Below, piece by piece: positions 20,402 to 31,154 of a stretch of 64,000 nucleotides of DNA (positions are counted from its first letter, which is position 1; each line of letters starts with the position of its first letter). The notes under the pieces were generated by a model, which saw nothing but the letters and a program-made list of their open reading frames with translations, did no database searches and was not told the origin of the DNA. The position numbers and the translations under genes are program-made. The DNA is from Cryptomeria japonica (lineage: Eukaryota > Streptophyta > Pinopsida > Cupressales > Cupressaceae), in assembly GCF_030272615.1 (NCBI RefSeq), contig NC_081413.1, positions 716,737,867 to 716,801,866 of the forward strand. Reading direction: 5' to 3'.

Positions 20402-21529
20402 TGTTGGAATCAATGAACACTGAGAGGGGGGGGTGAATCAGTGTTCTACAATTCATAAATTTATTAAACTGATTCTTAAACCACTGAATGCATAAGAATA
20501 AAAGTAAAGTGCAGAAACATAAATCAATCAACTACAATACCATAACACCAAAATTTTTACATGGAAACCTAGAAAGGGAAAAACCATGGTTGGATTTGAA
20601 CCCACAATATTATTATACTTTGATCAGGAATATGATAATATTACAAAAACAGGAATGCACTTGCATTCAGGCACACTGCCTAGAGCTCATTGCTCAAATA
20701 CAAAAGAGTACTCTAACCCAGAGCACTCACTGTCCTACAAATGATTACAATAGTGTTTGAACTGAAGAATAGCATCTGCTAATGTCAAATAACAATTTTG
20801 ATTAAGCACAATCTGACTATCTTCCTCCGTTCTTCTTATCTGCTCTGTTATGTTGCACAGTCATATACCAGAGCACCAAATCTTCCTACTGATGCTCATT
20901 CACTCATCATATACCAAGATTCACATATTTACCATACATCTGGTATCTCAAAATGATCATACAAATTGATCTTATATATCCATACCATCAAAACAAATCA
21001 ATTCTCATGTTGTCTTCCAAAAACCTCATAACATGCAACATGAAATGTGCAACCGACAAGTTAGCTTAATCCATCTACAAATCCATATGCAGACCTAAAC
21101 AAGATGATAAGAAGCTTCACATATGTTGGCCCACTCTCCTCAAATACAAAAAGAATCATTGAAAACAACCCAAAGATTTCACACCATACGTTATATCAAA
21201 ATAGCTTTGTTCTTCCTAAATTATCAGATGTTGGACCTTCAATCTCACTCATGAATCAACACTAGATATCAGGATCAAAAAATAAGCTTCCTCAAACCTT
21301 GAATCATCTTCCTCTATCACCACAACTAAAATCAAGATCTACACACTGCACTCATACTTTGTCGGATATTGTATTCCACCTTTCAAACTTATGCCAGATG
21401 ATAATGCAACTTCTAGTAAATCAAATTTACATGTACTGGACATAATTTCTGAATTGAGTTGCCATCATTGAAAATTCCTAAACATTTCTCATGTAACATT
21501 CTTCACTAGAATAGTGTCTCTTGCCAACA
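20402..21529 (-). repeat. E2 left (3') LTR
   Basis: Starts TGTTGGAATC at 20402 and ends ...TTGCCAACA at 21529. It carries a perfect 9-bp terminal hairpin, GAACACTGA (20415-20423) with TCAGTGTTC (20438-20446), and the box GGGAAAAACCATGG near 20577-20590. Confidence 0.88.
20415..20446 (-). promoter_or_regulatory. U5-end hairpin of E2 LTR
   Basis: Perfect 9-bp stem around a G-run loop (C-run in the sense RNA). The stem differs in sequence from E1 and E3 but pairs fully. The right LTR copy (26748-26777) has one change, which leaves a G-U pair in the sense RNA. Confidence 0.7.
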
Positions 21530-21680
21530 ATCTCCCCCTTTGGCATTGATGGCAACACTGTGAAAAATGACACTGTACACTCAAAGACTGCAAAAATAAA
21601 AAAATCTCCAAAACCCAACAAGACTCAACAAGTTCCCGCTAGCAATATACATCATTTTTCACCTTTCTCTCCCCCCCTTT
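21530..21680 (-). promoter_or_regulatory. E2 polypurine tract region
   Basis: Sense AAAGGGGGAGAT abuts the LTR at 21530-21541. It is flanked by the same CATTGATGGCAACAC word as in E1 and E3. A second G-run tract (plus-strand CTCCCCCCCTTTG) lies at about 21669-21681. Confidence 0.7.
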
Positions 21681-21932
21681 GACAACATTGCCAAAGAGAG
21701 GAATCTGATAAAATTTATGTACAGGGATACACACTTACAAGAATCTGAAAAATATCTACAAAGATTTCTTTTAGGGACAATAAATGATCATCCCAACTCT
21801 TCTTTAAATTCCCAAAAGATTGATCAGATCATTGAGAAGATAAGCATGCATTTCAGCTCCTCTACAATCTACCAAAACACTCTTGTTTAGAGCAGTCATT
21901 GCATATTTATTTCTATTGATGAATGTATCTAT

Positions 21933-24900
21933 CTAGGGAGTGATAAGACTTCTTACTTCTACCACTCTGCCCAAAATTCTATCATTTTCCTGATTTAAGC
22001 TCTTAATCTTATCTAGTAAACCCATAAATTGAGCTTCAAAATTGTGAGTTGGGACTGATTGAGGTGCATAGGATTGAGATATGCTATCTAATTGCCCTTC
22101 ATACTCTTTTATTTTCTTGTCATTGTCAATAGTGAACTTGGGAAAAATTAGGCATGATTTGTATATTTGATTGCCTTCATCTAATTCATCGTGTATGTTA
22201 TTCATAGAGGTTGTCAAACTCACCTTGTCTCCTTCAATCATCTTCAAAAGTATCCTCAATCTCATTGCATTAAACTGAGTCAAAATTCTAGCATCAATTG
22301 CTTTCTCCAAAGATGAAAAATGAGAGTCTACCACATTGAGCATGGTTCTAAGCTTACCAGAGGGAGTATCAGTTGTGTCCGATTTAAATGATGGCAAAAT
22401 TTTCTCCAATACATCTACCACCAAGATCAACTCTTTATCTTCATAGTGATGCTTGAGTAAGTCCTCACTCGCCTTTGTTTGTGTAAGAGTTGCAAGCTTC
22501 AGTGCTTGAACTAGAGAAAGATAACTCAGATCAATAGGTCCTTGAGAAAAATCATTTGAATCAGTGACAACCTATTTTCCTTTGTATGCTACATTATCTC
22601 TTACCACTATCATCAGAGCCTGATCATCCTTCTCTTCTCCTTTCTCCTTCTTAGCCACCTTTGTACTTGCATCTTCATCCTTCTCAACATCAACCTCTCC
22701 CTTTTCCTCATCAATTATTTTAATCTCCTTAACTTCCCTTTCAGAGTCAACACTTATCACTAGAGGATCTTGTTCAGCTTCACTGGAGTTATCAACCTTA
22801 GCAATATCAACATCATCTGCAACTATGGTTTGATCATTTGACTACACTGTTGGAATGGCTTTCTCAGTTGTTTGATCTTTCCGCATATCAGGAACCTCTG
22901 TATGTACTTTTGGAATGGAAATTTCATGTGACTACTCTTCTGGTTGGATGTCATCATGTGTCGGGTTTACCTCATAGCTATGCTCTTCCAAAAATTGTTT
23001 TAAAATTTCTTCAGTCTCTTTGACCACTTCATCTATCTTCTGAAGCATAATTTTATTCACTCTTTTGGCTTCTGAATCTTTCCTTTGCAATCTTAAGCAA
23101 TCTATCTACTTCAGCTTTAGAAATTATAGAAGATAAATTGACTAATACATATTCTTTTATTCTTTCATCCTCTAAGATGGTTGTATGCCTCCTTGCATCC
23201 AAAACATCATACAATCCCTTCAAAATCATAGATGAAAACTCTATCAAGGCTTTTCTATAAACATTCATTTATTGTACAACTACTTCCTCTATAGCTCTTC
23301 GATCATTATCATCACAATTTTCATAATATACAGGTATAGTTTTCAGGTTACCTTCCTTTAGCACTTCATCAATTAATTTATTTAATTTCATTGGGGACAC
23401 AACATCATAAGTACCTTCTACTTTTCCAAACTTAGAGCTTCACCCAACTCAGACTTTTGCTTCCTGCTTGCTTTGGCTCTACTAGATAGCTCAACTTTTG
23501 TCCTTGTCTTCTTGGTCGGTTGGGCTCCACCAGATTGAGGCTTCTTCACTACCCTAGCATAGGTAGTTGTCTTCTTCACCTTTCATACTTCCTCATCAGA
23601 CTCTATCTCTCTATCTTTAGCAGTGGCTACACCATACTCACTTTGTGGCTTCTCTTTCTTCCTTTTCTCTGCTCCACCAGTTGACTTGATTTGTGGCTTG
23701 GGTGGAGGAACAGGCTTCTGTGCACCAGAGGTAGGTGCAAACTTGGTTTTCCTAGGCTTGGATGGCTTGGGAGGAGTGGAGACCGGTTTTGTCTTCTTAG
23801 GATTCACCATGTCCTCCTCCTTTAGAATGTTCTGCTCCCTAGCCCTATGAATTGCTTCCTTTGATATTCCCAATTTTTTTGCAAGCTCTTCAAATTCTTT
23901 TCTGACTTTCCTCTTTCTTGCAGGTTCATGAATTTGTTGTGCAGGTCTAGGTCCTTCTCCTTGTAGGTTTTGAACCTCTCTTCTTTTTCATCTACTGGTT
24001 TACTCAAAAGGTGTTGTGCATATGCATCAAATGTGTTTCCATCCACTTCATACCTCATGGGCATGATCTAAACTATTCTAGGTTCAACTGTGTCCATGTG
24101 GCATTGGTCTTTGTCTACCATAAAGAAGATGGCTCATATTTTTTAACAATATCTTTTGGAATCCTCTCTCTACTTTGCATCATTGCCTGAAATGATTTGA
24201 AGTAACCCCACAAAGAATATTTTTGAGCTACTACATCACCCAATCCTTGCAAACCTTCTTTAATTTGTACTACCACCGGTTTATCATAAGCCCACTATAC
24301 TTTTCCTATACCAGGGATTTTATTTAGAAAGTAAAATTCCAAATGAACAATCAAAGAACCAAAATTGAAAACATTTTTCTTATCTTGCTTGATCTTCTTC
24401 AGGTTGCTCATAAACTCACTGAGAAGTACTCCACATATATCATATTTCTTGTCCTCCTTGAGTATCTGATAGGCTGCATATATTGTAGTATCAGATACTA
24501 AATTTTGTTTGTTGGACTATTACACCTTATATCCTGTCATCATTGAAGAAAATTTCACATCATGTTCAATGATATCACTTATTTTCATCGACTAACTATC
24601 ATGCCGTGATTCGGTAACCTTTGTCACTATCATATTCTTTACATGTCTCGGATTGGGGATCTAACTAGTTGCATTTAAACAGGTTACTTCTTGAATAAAT
24701 TGCTTTGTGATCTTATAAGGTCTATATAGCCATATAAAATCATCATGGATTCAGCTCAAGACATACTCGACCCATTCGGGCTCATCAAACACCGAAAAGT
24801 GAACAAACTGAATAAAACCCTTGTCTTGCAATGATTTGAATTTGGGCTTCAAATTCCCCATCTCATCCATCATATGCTTGGTGTATAATGATAGCATGTT

Positions 24901-25250
24901 TTTATTCCCAATCTCTTTGATATTGTAGTGAATGTATGCCCTAATATCCTTGTTATGCAACACTCCATATGACACAGAGGAAAAAGCTCCATTCGGATCA
25001 TCAGCCGATTTGAATGAATGTTTCTTGAACACTAGCCTTGCCCTTTCAGTGATTTCTACTACCAATGGAGTTTCTATACTATATGTTGATTCCATTTCAA
25101 AAATAGGGTTATAAACAAATAGCTCGAACACAGATAAATACCTTTTCAATTTCAATCGGAAGTCAGGAATTACTGTCGGATTGCTTCAAGCTCTACTTTT
25201 CGTTGCTCAATCTCATTCACCTTACTCCTCTTCTCTTTTTCTCTATTTGC
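21933..25250 (-). pseudogene. E2 ORF2: homologue of the E1 unknown protein, heavily decayed
   Basis: Aligned to E1 ORF2 across several frames. Matching landmarks in order: EIEQRKVELEAI, LKRYLSVFELFV, VSYGVLHNKDIRAYIHYNI, YKITKQFIQEVTCLN, YDICGVLLSEFMSNLKKIKQ, DKKNVFNFGSLIV, NKIPGIG and a segment matching E1 TKMGYETDDHIIETYAKALL. The middle is Lys/Pro-rich, then a Glu/Lys-rich linker, and the last 165 residues (21933-22430) are helical with heptad character. Stops include TGA at about 24751, where E1 reads Arg; E2 reads Trp where E1 has its TAG. The lesions are therefore independent, and the ancestor had an open frame. Function unknown. Confidence 0.7.
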
Positions 25251-25579
25251 AATGTGAAGAATGAATGATAGAATTCCCTTTTTATTCATTGAAAAGCTAA
25301 CTTTAAGTTGTAATAAATGCACAACCCTAAAGGCTTTCTGGATACCCTATTTTCCCAACAATTCATCACCAGATTCTCATATAGGCATGTAATCTTCCAG
25401 ATATCAACTGCACAATTAATCTTAATTATCTACAACCTTCCATAGTCGGTTATAGATCTCTGAAAAATGGGGTTTTAAGGATCTGCATGAAAAGCTTCCC
25501 CCTAAGGCCAAATGCCTTAGTTATCGGATGAGGTTCCAACATTGGAATTAGGTGTGGAGCCATTATGTGTATTTGAATC

Positions 25580-26690
25580 TTCCTTCTTAACCTACATCTT
25601 CTTATGTTGTTCTCTGACCTCTTCAACCTTTGCTTTGTCTTTTTTATCTGATCTGTTCTTGTCTACCAAAGCATTCTTGCTCACATTTTTTCTTCTACAA
25701 TATTTTGCAATGTGATCGGATTTGTTTCATGCATAGCAAACAAAATTTCCCTGCATAGGCCTAGAGATCATCTAATTTGATCGCATCCTGCATTGGTTAG
25801 AAATGTGTCCAAACATTCCACAAGCATAGCATCTCTTATTTTGGAAATTGTTCATCACTTCTCTACACACGTTTGACTTATAACAAAAGTTGTTGCATTT
25901 GAAACATTGAATGGTAAAGGTAGGACCATTATTCATCATCCTATTTCTACATTGACTTGCCATATGAATGAATTTATTGCAAACAAAAAATTACCAATGA
26001 ATTTATAAGCATTAGGCTATCTTACTAGAGGTCTCTTGTTCTTTTGATGATTGATTTATCCAGAACCAAAGGATTCTCCTTTCTCATATCCAAGTCCTCA
26101 CATGTCTTTTCCACTTCACTGACTTTCTAGCATCTCATCTAACTTGGCTAAGCTAGCTTTGAATTTTTATTTGTATGCATTAGCAATGGAAAGTTCATCT
26201 CTCAGAATTATGATCTTCCTTTCAATTTATTGCCCATCATTCTTGGATTGCACAAATTCAATTTTCAACTGATCATTCTCATAGTTCAATCTACAACATT
26301 CATCATATCTACCCTTCAATGTCTGAGTCATATTTTCCTCATTTTTCTTCCTATCTTCAATCTCCTTTGTCATCTTTATCACAATGGATTGCACCTCATT
26401 CTCTAAGACTGCATTCTCTCTAGCAAGCTTCTCGCATTCATTTGTCTTGTCTTGTAGAGCTTGATTGTCAATGCTTTGTTCTTCTTTCTCTTTGAGATTA
26501 TCCATTGGTTCCTTTCTCTTTTCTCTAGATGTATTCACTTGTTCTTTCAGAGATTAATGAAATTTTTAGTAGCATCTAGGATTCTCCTCAAGCTACTTTT
26601 CTCTTTCATCACTACATCAAGATCTTCAACTGCCACAGTAAGTTGCTTCTACAAACCGGAGTCTGTTGATTCAATCTTCCGAATCTTCCT
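25580..26690 (-). pseudogene. E2 ORF1: coiled-coil plus CCHC protein, decayed
   Basis: Homologue of E1 ORF1. The coiled-coil part is clear at 26227-26538 (for example DRKKNEENMTQTLKG and CCRLNYENDQLKIEF, aligned to the E1 segment DRKKNEEELTRSLSD). The zinc-knuckle part follows at about 25640-26000 with remnants of four knuckles: FVCNKFIHMASQC, CFKCNNFCYKSNVC, CYACGMFGHISNQC and a last one whose second Cys is a stop. Several knuckle residues are lost. A TAG just before PNAYKF matches the position of the TAA in E1. The start is not clear because stops lie between the primer site and the coiled coil. Confidence 0.72.
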
Positions 26691-26720
26691 CAAGCTATAG
26701 GGCTCCTTCCGAGGAACTAA

Positions 26721-26732
26721 GCTCTGATACCA
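26721..26732 (-). promoter_or_regulatory. E2 primer binding site (initiator-Met tRNA)
   Basis: Minus-strand TGGTATCAGAGC, two bases from the LTR end, as in E1 and E3. Confidence 0.92.
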
Positions 26733-26734
26733 AT

Positions 26735-26933
26735 TGTTGGAATCAATGAACACTGAGAGGGGGATGAATCAGCGTTCTACATTTCACAAATTTATTAAAC
26801 TGATTATTAAACCACTAGATGCATGAGAATGAAAGTAAAGTGCAGAAACATAAATAAATAAACCACAAAACCATAACACCGGAATTCTTACGTGGAAACC
26901 CAGAAAGGGAAAAACCACTATGGGATTTGACCC
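26735..26933 (-). repeat. E2 right (5') LTR, truncated
   Basis: Matches the first about 200 bp of the left LTR (TGTTGGAATC start, G-run hairpin, GGGAAAAACC box) and then stops at about 26933, where unrelated sequence begins. About 900 bp of LTR are missing. Confidence 0.85.
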
Positions 26934-27023
26934 TGATGCACACTAAAAAAAGGAAGCACGAGGCACAAAGTTCAAATGTTAATATGTTAGTGACAAAAAC
27001 AAAATACAAATGAACCTATGATC

Positions 27024-27187
27024 CTAAACATGCATAATAATTAATTCTTTTTATTAATTATTATGTGCAAGCCTAGGATTTTCCCTTTTTAGGGTTTCTT
27101 GACCTATTAGAGGTTAGTTTGCTTTTCATTGTATTATTGACAATACATTTTTTGGAGATTATTGAGCTCTCATCTTTTGGAGCATAT
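27024..27187 (+). repeat. 5' LTR fragment (Copia-A family)
   Basis: Reverse-complement match to the middle of the Copia-A LTR (for example TTCATTGTATTATTGACAAT and GAGCTCTCATCTTTTGG). Both ends are missing; it breaks off directly before the primer site remnant. Confidence 0.75.
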
Positions 27188-27197
27188 TATCAGAGCC
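27188..27197 (+). promoter_or_regulatory. Partial primer binding site
   Basis: TATCAGAGCC, the last ten bases of the initiator-Met primer site TGGTATCAGAGCC. Its position after LTR sequence fixes the plus orientation. The first bases were lost with the LTR end. Confidence 0.6.
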
Positions 27198-27710
27198 TAC
27201 ATTTGCTGCTACCTGTTCCTGATTTTTCAGAAGATTTTTTGGAGGAGGGTTTCAAGCTTTTTTCAGAGTTTTTTATTGGATCCAGGGTAGTTGTTTTGTT
27301 TTTGATCATTTTGGGCTGAAATGGATCTCACCGTTGAGCTCAGAATGCCCCAAAACCCCCATTTCCATAGACAAATTTGGGTTATGAATTTTTTTCTTTG
27401 GTTTTTCTTTTTTTGGCACAAATTTCGAGAAATTTGTTAAAAAAATCACTAAAAATATTTAGAGCAGTTTGGGCAAAAAAAGACCTCATTGTTGGCTTCC
27501 GAAGGGCATTTCTAGTCATTTTGATATATAATTCAACCTATTTCGGTGACAAGTGCATCTGGGTCATGATTTTTTCATTGGCACATTTTACGAGGCACAA
27601 AAATCCGTATGGTACTTGCAAATGCGTAAAAAAAAATTCATCAAAAAAAAAAATAATTTTTTTTTTTTGTTTAACCCTTTTTATGCCCTAAAAGAGGGGT
27701 TTTTTCTTTT

Positions 27711-28293
27711 GGCCATAACTTGGTCATACGAAGGCACTTTTTCAAAAACTTTATATCGTCGGAAAACTCTTTCCGAGCTCTATCCAGATTTGGAGGTTTG
27801 AACTTTTTTTTACTTTTTTGATAGTGTGTTTTTCTATCAAAGTCAGAGGTTCATTTTTGCACTCTAGGAGACATCACTTGAGCATCCATCCGAACTTCAT
27901 TTTTCAAAAACTTTATATCATTGGAAAGCTTGTCCTGTGTAATTTCCATCCATATGAGTTTTGTTTCTAGATTCTCCTCTAGGAATCAGCACTCTAGTAG
28001 ATATCTTGGTTGTTTCAGGTCCTGGGATCTCTTCTCTGAGTAGGAAGTCTCAGTTTTGGTTCTTCTTTATGTTTCCAGTATTCTTATCGTTGTAGCTTCT
28101 TTTATGCAAACACACTGAGATAAAGTGCCATCATGCATTGTTTACTTAAGATCTTGCACATCTTGTTCCTTATTGTACATGCACTACTTATAGAGTGTCA
28201 TGAGGGAGTTGATGTTTGCCTTGTTTGCCATCTACCTTTGTCCAGTGAGTGTTCTTTCCATGACATTCGCCTCATGTTGTGTGTCAAGTGAGC
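27711..28293 (+). repeat. Internal duplication, copy 1
   Basis: Direct repeat of 28721-29303 at a constant offset of 1,010 bp (start GGCCATAACTTGGTCATACG, end TTGTGTGTCAAGTGAG). No coding potential seen. Confidence 0.85.
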
Positions 28294-28716
28294 GAGTAAT
28301 TGGGTATTTACTTGATTAATTAAATAATATTTGTTTAATTCTTTAAGTTCTCTATTATCTTTTTACACTTAAGCTAACATTAGGTGCATAATAATTAGTT
28401 CTTTTTATTAATTATTATGTGCAAGCCTAGGGTTTTCCCTTTTTAGAGTTTCTTGACCTATTAAAGGTTAATTTTCTTTTCATTGTATTATTGACAATAC
28501 ATTTTTTGGAGATTATTGAGCTCTCATCTTTTGGAGCATATTTTTCCTATGTTTTTGTCTTTCACATTATTTTGCTTCCTTGCTTCTCCTTGTAACAGGT
28601 TATTCAGCTTGCAGAAGATCTTCAGGCTCTTGTGGTGTTGTATTTTCTCAACTTGTTAGAGTAATTGGGTATTTACTTGATTAATTAAACAATATTTGTT
28701 TAATTCTTTAAGTTCC
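28294..28716 (+). repeat. Misplaced LTR plus the start of a second LTR (2-LTR-like junction)
   Basis: 28294-28653 is an almost full Copia-A family LTR lacking its first bases. It is followed at once by the first about 62 bp of another (TGTTAGAGTAATTGGG at 28654). The end-to-start junction lies at ...CTCAACT/TGTTAGAG. It separates the two copies of the internal duplication. Confidence 0.75.
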
Positions 28717-28720
28717 CTTT

Positions 28721-29303
28721 GGCCATAACTTGGTCATACGGAGGTGCTTTTTCAAAAACCTTATATCGTCAGAAAGCTCTTTCCGAGCTCTATCCAGATC
28801 TGGAGATTTGAACTTTTGTTTACTTTTTTGATAGTGTGTTTTGCTGTCAAAGTCAGAGGTTCATTTTTTCACTCCAGGAGACATCACTCGAGAATCCATC
28901 CGACCTCCGTTTTTCAAAAACTTTATATCATTGGAAAGCTTGTCTTGTGTACTTTCCAGCCATATGAGTTTTCTTTCCAAATTCTGCTCCAGAAATCAGC
29001 ACTCTAGTAGATATCTTGGTTGTTTCAGGTCCTGGGATCTCTTCTCTGAGTAGGATGTCTTGGTTTTGGTTCTTCTTTATGTTTCTAGTATTCTTATCAT
29101 TATAGCTTCCTTTATGCAAACACACTAAGATAAAGTGTCATCATGCATTGTTTACTTGGGATCTTGCACATCTTGTGCCTTATTGTACATGCACTACTTA
29201 TAAAGTGTCATGAGGGGGTTGATGTTTGCCTTGTTTTCCATCTACCTTTGTCCAGTGAGTGTTCCTTCCATGACATTCACCTCATGTTGTGTGTCAAGTG
29301 AGT
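28721..29303 (+). repeat. Internal duplication, copy 2
   Basis: Second copy of 27711-28293. The copies differ by scattered substitutions, so the duplication is not recent. Confidence 0.85.
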
Positions 29304-29885
29304 GTTCCTTCCACGACACTATGTACTATCTCTGTGCATTCGATGTTCTTGGTTCTTCATCATGCAGTTCCTGTTGGTCATTCTTTTCAGTGTACCTATC
29401 CCTCTCCCTTTTCAGCATTATGGGGAGGTTTGTCATGTTGGTTCCAATGCTTCTTTGGTTTGATTGATCAGCTCTTCAGGCTTTGGTGTCTCATGCCATC
29501 TGTATCTTCGAGTTCAATTGTTTGTCTTTGTTTGCCATCTGATTCGAGTAGTGTCATTTGAGAGCACTCATGCAGATTATAGTCTTCTCTACCTGGTCAT
29601 GTTCTATTTCACTAGAGGTTCTTCTGATCAATAGTTACTCTTTGACAATGTTTGCAGCTATTTCCTGCTTCAGTGGTGTTCTTCTTGCTTTTCCATCTCT
29701 TTTTGGAGTAGAGTTTTTTCCCACGTGGTTTTCTCTATTTCTCTGATTCATAGAGATTTGGTTGTGATTGGGTACCTCATCAGGCCTTGTTGTTGGGACC
29801 CAAATTTGCCTTCATCATGTAGTTGCATTTTTTCCTTCATGCATTTAGTTTTTTAGCTACTCCCTAAGTTCATCTTATGGGGGGG
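29304..29885 (+). other. Non-coding 3' region with polypurine tract
   Basis: Unique internal sequence with no recognised gene, ending in a run of seven G at 29879-29885, next to the LTR start; this is the expected polypurine tract. Confidence 0.6.
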
Positions 29886-30240
29886 TGTTAGAGTTATCTT
29901 GTATTAGCTAATAATTATTTATTTAATTATTAGTCTATTAAACTCTATGCTTAAGCTAAACTTAGGCATTTAATAAATATTGTAGGTATTTAATAATTAT
30001 TCTAATTATTAAATACACATTATCCCTTTAGGGTTTCTTTAGGGTTGCATATCTTTAGGGTTTCTATTATCCTTTTATAAGGATTGTATTGTACTTGTTC
30101 ATTAAAAACTGATTCCCTTTCTGAATGATAATTTTCTCCTTCAGAGAATTTATGCTTTTTTTCTTTATGTGCCTCCATTCTTCTCTTGTGATAGGTATTT
30201 GCATGCAGGTGTTCTTAGGATCTCTAAAGTTGTATTTCCT
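29886..30240 (+). repeat. 3' LTR of the plus-strand element
   Basis: Starts TGTTAGAGTTATC directly after the G run. It shares the LTR architecture of the Copia-A family (AT-rich U3, the word TTAGGGTTTCT), but it is divergent. It ends in GTTGTATTTCCTC, where it meets the inverted LTR of Copia-A. Confidence 0.65.
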
Positions 30241-30241
30241 C

Positions 30242-30598
30242 AAATACAACACCATAGGAGCCTGAAGATCTTCTGCAAGCTGAATAACCTATTACAAGGA
30301 GAAGCAAGGAAGCAAAATAATCTGAAAGACAAAAACACAGTAAAAATATGCTCCAAAAGATGAGAGCTCAATAATGTCCAAAAAATGTATTATCAATAAT
30401 ACAATGAAAAGAAAATTAACCTCTAATAGGTTAAGAAACCCTAAAAAGGGAAAACCCTAGGCTTGCACATAATAATTAATAAAAAGAATTAATTATTATG
30501 CACCCAATGTTAGCTTAAGTGTAAAAAGATAACAGGGAACTTAAAGAATTAAACAAATATTGTTTAATTAATCAAGTAAATACCCAATTACTCTAACA
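30242..30598 (-). repeat. Copia-A left (3') LTR
   Basis: Matches 46008-46378 except for the missing outermost bases. Ends ...TTACTCTAACA at 30598. It contains an AT-rich hairpin (AATAATTAAT / ATTAATTATT) near 30472-30498. The 7-C run at 30599-30605 beside it is the polypurine tract in sense. Confidence 0.88.
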
Positions 30599-30605
30599 CC
30601 CCCCC
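30599..30605 (-). promoter_or_regulatory. Copia-A polypurine tract
   Basis: Seven G in sense, directly at the LTR border and followed by sense CTTAAG-type sequence. This is the expected site of plus-strand primer formation. Confidence 0.75.
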
Positions 30606-30839
30606 TTAAGCTAGACTCAAGGAGAAGCTAAAACCTAGTACAACTACTGAAAGCAAGAAAGATGGGTCCCGGAAACAAGGCTTGAACAGGCACCCAAATA
30701 CAATGGAATCTCTATGAAATGGAGAAAAAATGAGAAAACCCAGTGGGAAAAAACTCCTCTCCAAAAAGAGATAAAAGAACATGCTGAAAGAAGAAGGAAG
30801 GAAGGCCTCATAAAGACCCCCCAAGGACAACTTCCTTCA

Positions 30840-31154
30840 CCCCAAGCATAGAGTGCAACTGAAGATAGTGCACCAATGCAAAAGGTTTCGTGAAGATGTC
30901 TGCAACCTGCTCAGAAGTGGGAATGTACTCCAGAATGAGAACATGGTCGTGAATCAACTGACAGATGAAATGCATGTGAAGCTCAATGTGCTTCGTCCGC
31001 TAATGGTCTACCGGGTTGCAAGAAATATGAATAGCACTTTGATTGTCACACCAAAGAACAGTGGGACTATCAGGAGGAAAACCAAACTCAGTCATCAACT
31101 GTCGAAGCCATAAGATCTCCTGACTGGTGAGCACAACAGCTCGGTACTCAGCCT
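30840..31154 (-). pseudogene. pol: Copia-A RNase H C-terminal part
   Basis: End of the copia polyprotein on the far side of TRG. The minus strand reads AEYRAVVLTSQEILWLRQL, then VLWCDNQSAIHISCNP, then after an in-frame stop RTKHIELHMHFI and IPTSEQVADIFTKPF. These are the hallmark C-terminal motifs of Ty1/copia RNase H. TRG begins exactly at 31155, inside the SSTEAEYRA motif. The short region from 30606 to about 30840 shows no further domain. Confidence 0.88.
31150..31154. other. Target site duplication of TRG, left copy
   Basis: AGCCT, identical to 41041-41045, directly flanking the LTR ends TGTAATACC and CACACACACA. Confidence 0.93.

Larger units (their letters stand above)
20402..26933 (-). 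mobile_element. E2: second coiled-coil/CCHC non-autonomous LTR element
   Basis: Same plan as E1: left LTR 20402-21529, polypurine tract, ORF2, ORF1, initiator-Met primer site (26721-26732) and a right LTR that breaks off at about 26933. ORF1 and ORF2 both align with those of E1, but this copy has more stops and frameshifts, so it is older. Again there is no protease, integrase, reverse transcriptase or RNase H. The right flank is a different element, so no target duplication can be read. Confidence 0.82.
27024..30241 (+). mobile_element. Non-coding plus-strand copia-like element with rearranged LTRs
   Basis: In plus orientation: an LTR fragment, a partial initiator-Met primer site, a leader resembling that of Copia-A, about 2.5 kb of internal DNA without gag or pol motifs, a 7-G polypurine tract and a 3' LTR. 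The internal part contains a 1,010-bp-offset duplication around misplaced LTR pieces. The first LTR pieces belong to the Copia-A LTR family; the 3' LTR is a divergent relative. I read it as a degenerate large non-coding derivative of Copia-A. 26934-27023 between E2 and this element shows nothing recognisable. Confidence 0.6.

Noticed and set aside
19520-20413. Several long reading frames of Ser/Leu/Pro in the CT/GA tract
   Set aside because: They are translations of dinucleotide repeats in all frames and both strands, with no protein-like complexity.
30853-31113. Plus-strand 86-codon frame
   Set aside because: Antisense to the conserved RNase H end of Copia-A (CDNQSAIHIS, DIFTKPF).
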